A stretch of 31,381 bases of DNA from an uncultured Clostridiaceae bacterium (GTDB lineage: Bacteria > Bacillota > Clostridia > TANB77 > CAG-508), in NCBI GenBank assembly GCA_905198755.1, contig CAJKDR010000003.1, forward strand, positions 1-31,381, read 5' to 3'. Every line of letters starts with the position of its first letter. Position 1 is the first letter of the stretch. The notes beneath the pieces were generated by a model. That model did no database searches and was not told the origin of the DNA. It saw only the letters and a program-made list of their open reading frames with translations. Both the position numbers and the translations under genes were made by a program. Below are positions 26,601 to 31,381 of the stretch, in pieces.

Positions 26601-26674
26601 ACTATACTAATTCCCATTATTGTTCCTAATAGGATAATTATTGTTATAATTATTAAACTTATCTTCTTTTTCAT
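20609..26674 (-). CDS. 5' part of giant surface protein B1 with a dockerin/EF-hand insert
   Basis: The first 2021 residues of a protein that would be about 2585 residues if one base were removed. Layout: signal peptide (1-31); N-terminal thioester-like domain (about 55-315, CICLNH at 83-88); linker; DUF11-type module (about 376-470); start of a second module (SLEKYISKVNGTELS, 483-497); insert of about 730 residues (497-1225) with ten good and two poor calcium loops of DxNxDGxIDxxD type; rest of the second DUF11 module (1226-1368); SdrD B-like domain (from 1371, ITISGNVWND); beta-rich region; second SdrD B-like domain (about 1885-1985). The frame breaks at the end of that last domain. The ATG follows GGAGG by 6 bases and A1 by 17 bases, so A1-B1 are co-transcribed. 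Function is unknown; adhesion or assembly is inferred. Confidence 0.88.
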   Translation of the reverse strand: MKKKISLIIITIIILLGTIMGISIVKSVTIAGKSKNDPGGTYSSAFLGKGRRLYNITWDNVKDKYYTITGNDYNNNVNNSRDCICLNHKAMDSNESKVGMRLRVAGIIDIYGGYVEVQGDLKSKDGRDHVGESAARMAYMAYDKYKTKTWEAEAFAYWNGWYHLYTDAGLRVEKSLKASATSTYENLYKVDKDKYLNIDMTDNTSSGNLKIEYPGSGDYKTIISGYNISGIKEKATKTVKIKAGGKEYSAIYKDGQVKSKNKITDKISEITLKQSYKSYRARLIVLATNYSQSRLVTYGEDNEEVSKTINLKIPPQKVNVSLQKYIIKVQHANGEITFNDANSRKNKGGTSSHTNSGKISKNNNDTGYNYKNDSPVMIEAGDIVTYRIKVYNNGSTDADNIKIKDFTPSNTTIIGGMQSSGIIDVGGLGAGKGKNCDVTLRFDKYETIQKWNDAEIYQTTPENETTYRTKDGDSIKMKEYAVSLEKYISKVNGTELSKGIIYPNILEYLRIKYTGNYSEGLRHLIEKGDINKDSRVNSEDLELLKKYIDTGIATKINRNGEINNTAVNINDWKKADINEDGSIDAKDVEIYKTLTGRSQTIEKIQQYLRLDINGDGKFDREDCKQYQLMIADINEDGVVSAIQSTKECDRSIFGVYSKKIDKEKLANIKVGILKEINKFYKPRNDYTNKKKLYINALLVRDSNKKIYKEFFNNEYWKNEKTYIHKYCDAQTQLDSDYLKENIQNKNNMTIGAIKDIIQKYDLNQDGLIDSKDIDYAKADATYKKESDYYERTIKEAIEKYDIDKNEAIEEEILHVTYDLKNKNGGTISYSAEEFASLTPDDLKEKELIGVRQTISGDILTLQKENVFVDYIAVLKEEGNKEYGTYRISYQNINSIIYNTSDIIYNSSENQYKLYDINTDGKIDENDIQSYETHKGEYIEALDSRCDDYEGDIRRISDYIEEYGDINFGRLNNLQSKDSFYGKSYDAICESNIDFNNIDKKTNIPKGDTDNYLAEQDINEDGIINYEDYERLCELDLNGDKKVDENDKIIYKHFKNSNYLIRAVRQHYYEFEEKYIDSKHGGEIKLEDYSKIKEKLIKNDENILMGKEYFIFTNEELNVNGDENIGQEDIDILNQYSPYSENCSKIDNVQYIENIINCDINGDGIFNKNDYDIIQSYLKNTDIDMNEDGEVDGNDLKLLSEVIVVSGKKTEEQRQIIGYMQNTNMSLRWKSAEHKYDNKPTTNNSWKRNNVITVEPNNTVTYTIVLRNDSSDTSVYITEILDTLSTNLKFESGINEEIINGIQAKITRTAGILLAPGATTTCDITVKVTKSKMFIDVITNKAEIKSLENINRVSVTDSTQNNNQDKDYLQLPDITISGNVWNDKTIDKKQENYNGIYDKEAESALSGIKVQLYRDGKGIVATKFTDSEGKYSFGSVDSGNVLTNFIKGPKASLNNDGGWNGSSYNGNLNGTVKGGYYSYYIVFTYDGITYTSTPDGNTYRKISDDYQGVGKGNYRINSNACEDKVPARESRTNFNNKFSKINNASNIKYTTKNEDGYIPQSNHIYNEETMSMQSSTELITFKNDENLEEQLKYVNLGLRGKDVFDLELTSNVSKVQVTVNNKVGVYNYTNKINIRNTDVGQGEDMANVENETSSQYLYDSNGNEVKQEQALRDTDLNTSSAYTGTNEISYSKEQGIQDIQVTYKVTVTNASQTDGIATSIINYYDKAYVVKKDNLNAYIEMNGKKISNLTYTNYENIRILKFDMENAVGNSNLKQSESYNLYYTLTMTSNTITKLKDYMQANESNEKVGKLIYPTYNMSEIFEYKTKAGTGQTEYTRGLLDKDSAPGSIAKEQVRLTTTINQTTPTENGTPSTLTYYTNGKELEKLKYEDDTCTTPTLYFVSQNTTDSGKERKISGTVFEDYTAIIDNNDGSEIRTKTGDGIQTGDEPGIEGVIVELREKTGDGKDDYTTRYEVESDENGHFEFKNFLPGNYKIRYTFGTTRKNESKDESEKQYKRNIRIFK
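20641..20673 (-). other. Frameshift site in B1
   Basis: Homology to B2 passes from the first frame (FLPGNYKIRYTFG) to the +1 frame (NISGTFVYSN) within this stretch. The whole B1 span from 26674 to 18916 is 7759 bases, exactly one base too many. Two A-runs are candidates: A6 at 20667-20672 and A5 near 20642-20646. Between them lies an imperfect 12-base repeat built on ACGAAAGC. Confidence 0.85.
23000..25186 (-). repeat. Dockerin/EF-hand-rich insert in B1
   Basis: Calcium loops of 12 residues start at B1 residues 529, 576, 611, 761, 915, 1016, 1035, 1117, 1158 and 1183, with degenerate ones at 632 and 801. Examples are DINGDGKFDRED, DINTDGKIDEND and DMNEDGEVDGND. Some have the LxxLKKY-type helix after the loop that marks dockerin type I halves (DLELLKKYI). 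Eight Cys residues also lie in the insert. B2 lacks all of this: its second DUF11-type module runs on without interruption. Confidence 0.85.
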
Positions 26675-26691
26675 TTTTTCCCTCCTTTCCT

Positions 26692-29600
26692 TTAAATATC
26701 TTTACTCATTACTTTTCTCTTTACCAAACAAATTCCAATTACAGTTATTGTTATACATAATATTGTTATTCCTATATACATTATTACTGATCCTGTTTTT
26801 ATTGATATTACTAAGTCTGCTGATGATTTATTGTTTTCTTTTGCTTCCGCTTTCTCTTCTATTGCTTCTATATTACTTATTTGACTTAGTTCTGCATTGT
26901 TACTGAATGTTCCTGTTGTGTTTTCTGTTGTCTTCTTTGTTAGTATTAGTTCTACTTCACTTGTTTCTCCTGGTTTTATTGCTATTCCATTTAGGCTCGT
27001 TGTGTATAGGTTTCCGTCACTTCCTTTATACCAATCTTTATTTAACTCACTACTAAATTCTAATCCACTTGGTAAATTATCTACTATCTTGTCTACATAT
27101 CCTGTTACATCTCCGTTGTTTTTTATTACAAATTTATAGTTTATTATTACATTGGTATTATTCATGTATTTTGCTACTAAATCTATTTTCGCAAAGTTTT
27201 TGTTGTTGTATTCTGTTGTTTTTGTTCCTTGTTTGTTTATTACTTGTATACTATTTATTTGTTTGTCTAAGCTTAAATCAAATATTGCATTTTCTATTAA
27301 TCCTATATCTATGTTTTCTATATTTTCATTTGATATTTCTATTTTATCTGTTATTCCTGCTTTTTTGCTTGTTCCATTTATTGTTACATTACTTAGTATT
27401 GCATCTGAGTTTAATAAGTTACTTAAATTGTCTTTTTTATATGCTGTTGTAGTATACTTTGAGGTGTCAAATTCAAAGATAATTATATATGTTCCTTTTT
27501 CTAGCCCTTCAAATTTATATGAACCGTTTTTGTCTGTACTGGTTTGTCTGATAACTTGTGTATTTGCATTCATTGCTTTTACAGTAATCTCACTCAACAT
27601 TACTTCATCATTATCTCTTTTTCCATCTTTATTGCTATCTAACCATGCAACTCCAGATATACTATATTTTTCTTCATTTATATTGTTATTATTATCATCT
27701 TTTTTGTTATCGTCACTTTCATTATCTTTATTATTGTTTCCATTATTACCATTATTGTTGTTGTCATCTTTATTATCATTATTATTTTTTTCTTTTGCAA
27801 TTAATGTATCCGTTACCTTCTTTGTATTATATAATGTATCTGTCACAGAAAATTCATTTTCTATGTTCTTTGTTGCATCTTCTACAGTTACAATATATAT
27901 AACTGTAATGTCATCTATTTTATTTATATTGATTTTTTCATCTATTATTCCTGTACCATCTTCTATATTTATTTTTTCTTGTTTACCATTTTCATATATA
28001 ATATATGCACTATTAATTCTTATGCCTTCCCCAGGTTTGAACTTAACTATCGAATCGTCCAAATCCAGTACCCCAGAGTTTTCTATTTTTAATGTATAAA
28101 CTATTTCATCTCCATTTTCTATGTATTTTTTATTAAGATTATTATATAAGTTCAATTTTAAATTTGTTTTGTTTTGGTATGCAACTTTGCAGAAATCATT
28201 TGTCAAGTATGTAATGTTATCATAAGTACACTTTCCATTTATACTTACTGTTTCATACAACTTTTGATAATCTACATTTACATCAAAAACAATCCCTATA
28301 TACTCTGTTTCTTCCTCTCTTATCTTTTTTATATCAATAGTTACAGTATTATTCTCATCATCATATTCCATTGAAATATTATCGTAGTTTTCTGTTTCAA
28401 AGTCTTTTGGTATTAATTGATTTGATAAATTCAATTGTAGATGTATGTTATTTAATTCTTTTGTATCATAATTCTTTATTTTTAAAATTGCACTTAAACT
28501 TCCTTGAACATAATTTTCTTCATTATAACCATATTCAACTACAATTTGCATTTTTGATTTTTGTATTTTATTACTTCTTTCTATTGAACTTAAAACCGTA
28601 CCATTGCTATTAAATAATTCATTAGTACTTTTTACGTATTCTTTTCCCTTAATTACTACATATTGATATTCATATTCAACTAATGAATTTGGGGCTATGT
28701 TTATTTCTTTTATTCTTTCATTATCCCCTTCATTTGCTTCAGCATATTTTTTTGCAGATGATCTTTCTTGGTTGTATGAAACTCCTGTATTCTGTAACTC
28801 ATAATATACTGCATTTTCAATAGTAGTTTTTATTTTATATTTTATAATTTCTGAGTCAGTATTATTTCTTACTGTAATTTTACATTTTAATATTTGTCCT
28901 TCATTTATGTTTTCGTTATTTTCTATAACCTTATTACCAGCTATAATATCTTGTTTAAATTCAATAGGACTTTGTGATTCATTATTAATTGTATTTTTAT
29001 TAGCAGTTATACCTTTTTCTTTAGATTCATTTAACATCTTAGCAGCTGTGTTTTTTTCCGTCAATATTCCTATTATTGAATGTTGTTGTTCTATTTTAGT
29101 TTCATATTTATATTTTATGCTCATTCCTATATAACTACTTTGGTTGTACGTCAACTTGCCTAATATCTCCATTACTGAGTTTATTTTAATTTTTTCTTGT
29201 TTTTTTAATTTGTTTTCTTTAGGGCATATTTTTAATGTTTTTACTTTATCTGATAATTGTTCTTTCCAATTTATATCATTAACCTTTGCATTTGCTTTAT
29301 CGTTATAATACAATTTAACTTCTCTACTATCTACTTTTATATTTTTTAATATTGTATCAAAATTAGAATTCACATTATTGTCTTGATAACATAATTTTAC
29401 TAATATTTCCACATCTGTTATATCTTGATTTAAATTATTAACAATACTTAGTTCCTGATTTATTGTTTTATTATATTGATCTTTTTCTATCCTTATCTCT
29501 TTCAAAGATTCATCCACAGAGTTTATAGTCTGGTTATTGCTTTCAATTTTATTTAATAATAACACACCTTCTTTTGATACTATATTTACTTTTTGACTTA

Positions 29601-31344
29601 CACTTGTATTATTAAATGTTGTTTGTAGTGTTTCTTCATGTGTTGGTGTACTGTCGTCTATGTCTAATTCTAATTCTACTATGATGTTTACTCCTCCACT
29701 TATGTTTTGTATATCATAGTTTGTTTGTTTTCCCTGTATATCTAATATCACTTTTCCATTTTCTATTTTTGCATTTGTTACTTGTAACCCATTAGTATAT
29801 AAGCTTTGAGCGTTTGTTATTTTACTATTTACTAAATTTTGTGGTAATGTTATTTCCATTTTTCCCGCTTTAAATAAATTGCAACTTGAGTTTGTATCAT
29901 CCATTTTTATTGTTAATGATATTTTATTGTTTGTTAGTGTTGAGATGTTATTATTGTTGATTTCCATAGACATTTGTGTTGTTGGTTCTTTTAATATAAT
30001 CTTTCCTGCATTTTCTTTTGTCTCTATTTGTGTTATTTTTTCTATTTGTTGTTTTTGAATATTTCCATTTTCATCATATACTAAATTTCCACTTTCATCT
30101 TTTTTCTCTTGCTCCATAATATCTCTTTTTATTACTTCAATTTTATTTTTTTCTATTACTGAATTTATTTCTTTTATTTTTATATTATCTATTGGTTTTA
30201 AGCTTTTTTTTGTTTGTATTTCTATGCTCCCTTCGGTAATTGGTTTAGATGTTTTTAGTATTACATCTTTCACATTATCTTGATATACTATTCTCCCTGC
30301 TTCTTCATCATTTGTTTTTTCTTCATTTTCATATACTGTGGCAAATTTTCTGTTTCCTTGTTCGTCAGCATCTAAATATCTTATTGTTGCATATTTCTGA
30401 TTTTCAATATATGCTTCTATGTATCCATTTTCTCCTAATATTTTATTAAAATCATTTTCATTTATCTTGTTTACATGATAAATGATTGTATCTGTAGATA
30501 CAATCTTATTTTGATTTATAATATAATCACTTTTACTTAGATTTATTTTTATTTCGTCTGTTATTTGGCTATTTAAAATATTCAAATTTGATTTTATTTC
30601 ATAATTTGTTGAATATTTTGTTTTATTTTCTTCGTTTGAGTACATATAACCTTTATATATATCACTAATACTTGTAGTATCCAATGACACAATTTCCCCA
30701 ATATTCTCTTTTTGTTTTCTTTTGCTTTCCTCTGATTTTTCTATTGTTTTTATTTCGCTTTCAGAATAATAATTCACTTTTGTTTTTATCTTTGTATTTA
30801 TATCAATTTCTGGTGAGTTTTCTAGATATGCTTCTTGTGGGTATATGTATATTATTTCAAAATTATCATTTGCATTTGCTTTATACTCACTATAGTAGTT
30901 TCCATCCTTATCTTTGTTATTTTCGTATGATATATTTAATATTCCTGTGTTCATATCATAATTTTGATTAAAGTTATCTGCATTAGGCTTTGTCAATTCC
31001 GTATTAGCTTTTAATATATTTATTCTCTCAGGAAGAACATTATTTATTCTTGGCAACTCTATTTGATATTCCATTCTTTGTATAGGAGCATAATTGTTAG
31101 CATCAGAATTTTCTGACACTACTATTTTTTCTTGTAAGATTACTCCTTTATAATTTTCTTGATTATACTGTACATATCTAACTGTATCGTCTTTTATACT
31201 TATATCAAAATTCTGTATTTCTTCTGCAATAACTTTTGCTAATCCTATTCCAGATATCCATACATTTCCCATCAACATGTATCCTATTATCAAACTTGAT
31301 GTTGTTTTTAATATTAAATCTTTTAATCTTAAATTCATTGCCAT
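26692..31344 (-). CDS. Giant wall-anchored surface protein A1 (SdrD B-like domain, SIKTG anchor)
   Basis: Secreted protein of 1550 residues, paralogous to A2 along its length (shared MDDTNSSC, TLPQNL, INGG/ISGGVNI, YEYQY, GVAWLD). A signal peptide (about 1-40) leads to about 1150 residues of beta-type, DUF11-like sequence. It is followed by an Asn/Asp/Lys-rich low-complexity linker (about 1184-1224), an SdrD B-like domain (SGVAWLDSNKDGKRDNDE, from about 1229), the DUF11-like domain shared exactly with A2, SIKTG, a membrane segment and KRKVMSKDI. GGGAGG lies 4 bases before the ATG at 31344; an ATG two codons later aligns with the A2 start and is also possible. B1 follows after 17 bases. The promoter lies beyond the window, since only 37 bases remain upstream. 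Confidence 0.88.
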   Translation of the reverse strand: MAMNLRLKDLILKTTSSLIIGYMLMGNVWISGIGLAKVIAEEIQNFDISIKDDTVRYVQYNQENYKGVILQEKIVVSENSDANNYAPIQRMEYQIELPRINNVLPERINILKANTELTKPNADNFNQNYDMNTGILNISYENNKDKDGNYYSEYKANANDNFEIIYIYPQEAYLENSPEIDINTKIKTKVNYYSESEIKTIEKSEESKRKQKENIGEIVSLDTTSISDIYKGYMYSNEENKTKYSTNYEIKSNLNILNSQITDEIKINLSKSDYIINQNKIVSTDTIIYHVNKINENDFNKILGENGYIEAYIENQKYATIRYLDADEQGNRKFATVYENEEKTNDEEAGRIVYQDNVKDVILKTSKPITEGSIEIQTKKSLKPIDNIKIKEINSVIEKNKIEVIKRDIMEQEKKDESGNLVYDENGNIQKQQIEKITQIETKENAGKIILKEPTTQMSMEINNNNISTLTNNKISLTIKMDDTNSSCNLFKAGKMEITLPQNLVNSKITNAQSLYTNGLQVTNAKIENGKVILDIQGKQTNYDIQNISGGVNIIVELELDIDDSTPTHEETLQTTFNNTSVSQKVNIVSKEGVLLLNKIESNNQTINSVDESLKEIRIEKDQYNKTINQELSIVNNLNQDITDVEILVKLCYQDNNVNSNFDTILKNIKVDSREVKLYYNDKANAKVNDINWKEQLSDKVKTLKICPKENKLKKQEKIKINSVMEILGKLTYNQSSYIGMSIKYKYETKIEQQHSIIGILTEKNTAAKMLNESKEKGITANKNTINNESQSPIEFKQDIIAGNKVIENNENINEGQILKCKITVRNNTDSEIIKYKIKTTIENAVYYELQNTGVSYNQERSSAKKYAEANEGDNERIKEINIAPNSLVEYEYQYVVIKGKEYVKSTNELFNSNGTVLSSIERSNKIQKSKMQIVVEYGYNEENYVQGSLSAILKIKNYDTKELNNIHLQLNLSNQLIPKDFETENYDNISMEYDDENNTVTIDIKKIREEETEYIGIVFDVNVDYQKLYETVSINGKCTYDNITYLTNDFCKVAYQNKTNLKLNLYNNLNKKYIENGDEIVYTLKIENSGVLDLDDSIVKFKPGEGIRINSAYIIYENGKQEKINIEDGTGIIDEKININKIDDITVIYIVTVEDATKNIENEFSVTDTLYNTKKVTDTLIAKEKNNNDNKDDNNNNGNNGNNNKDNESDDNKKDDNNNNINEEKYSISGVAWLDSNKDGKRDNDEVMLSEITVKAMNANTQVIRQTSTDKNGSYKFEGLEKGTYIIIFEFDTSKYTTTAYKKDNLSNLLNSDAILSNVTINGTSKKAGITDKIEISNENIENIDIGLIENAIFDLSLDKQINSIQVINKQGTKTTEYNNKNFAKIDLVAKYMNNTNVIINYKFVIKNNGDVTGYVDKIVDNLPSGLEFSSELNKDWYKGSDGNLYTTSLNGIAIKPGETSEVELILTKKTTENTTGTFSNNAELSQISNIEAIEEKAEAKENNKSSADLVISIKTGSVIMYIGITILCITITVIGICLVKRKVMSKDI
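26762..27413 (-). repeat. 652-bp identical block, copy in A1
   Basis: Partner of 14151-14802, in the same orientation and gap-free. At the 14802/27413 end the genes diverge within the SdrD B-like region. At the other end they diverge inside the membrane segment (YIGITIGCIA against YIGITILCIT). Confidence 0.9.
26791..26805 (-). other. Sorting signal SIKTG of A1
   Basis: Same motif as in A2, inside the identical block. It is followed by a hydrophobic segment and a basic KRK tail. Confidence 0.65.
27672..27795 (-). repeat. Asn/Asp-rich low-complexity linker of A1
   Basis: AT-rich simple-sequence DNA coding for runs of Asn, Asp, Lys and Gly (for example NNGNNGNNNKDN). It occupies the same place as the Pro-rich linker of A2, so the linker has been replaced or rebuilt in one copy. 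Confidence 0.75.
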
Positions 31345-31381
31345 TGTTCCTCCCTTTTATTTGGCTTAATATTTAATATTA

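Noticed and set aside
27152..28099. Plus-strand open frame of 315 codons opposite A1
   Set aside because: It is antisense to a well-supported gene, its start lies in the duplicated block, and its composition is that of reverse-complemented Asn/Lys-rich coding sequence.
31367..31381. Perfect 7-bp palindrome TAATATT/AATATTA at the window end
   Set aside because: It is only A and T in AT-rich intergenic sequence and cut by the window edge, so it is not distinguishable from chance.

Overview
The window looks like chromosome from a low-GC, endospore-forming, anaerobic Firmicute of the Clostridia, most likely a gut lineage. The evidence is very AT-rich DNA, strong Shine-Dalgarno sites, sigma-A-like promoters, two small spore-coat-type proteins, and a sortase with large Asn/Thr/Lys-rich wall proteins. 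Every gene I can support lies on the minus strand, so transcription runs from high to low coordinates. I cannot name the species.

Left third (about 1-7800): a housekeeping and sporulation block. In coordinate order it holds a long-form ribosome hibernation factor (hpf), a membrane-anchored M23 peptidase, a CotF-like coat gene with a second small coat-like gene, a PcrA/UvrD helicase, a ZIP metal transporter, peptide release factor 1 (prfA) and dapA. Most spacers carry a clear hairpin terminator. In two of them (before pcrA and before prfA) the promoter of the next gene is superimposed on the terminator hairpin of the previous one. A long imperfect palindrome (22-146) sits against the hpf stop codon.

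Right three quarters (about 7850-31344): a cell-surface island. In transcription order it reads A1 (1550 aa), B1 (about 2585 aa, interrupted by a one-base frameshift), A2 (1508 aa), B2 (1767 aa), then a sortase with its own promoter. A and B are two unrelated families of giant secreted, wall-anchored proteins, so the island is a duplicated A-B gene pair. B proteins end in an unusual HPPTG sorting signal and A proteins in SIKTG. Both are followed by a membrane segment and a basic tail.

The notable points are: (1) B1 carries a roughly 730-residue insert with at least ten dockerin/EF-hand calcium loops, placed inside a DUF11-type module that B2 has uninterrupted; (2) A1 and A2 share a 652-bp block that reads as identical, at an exact offset of 12,611 bp, while their flanks have diverged, which points to recent gene conversion and to possible deletion or recombination; (3) B1 is split by one extra base near short A-runs, which could be an error, a decay event or a phase switch; (4) the N-termini of the B proteins resemble thioester domains but have Glu where the Gln is expected. 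Together these suggest a modular, recombining surface-display system, probably for adhesion or complex assembly. That function is inference.
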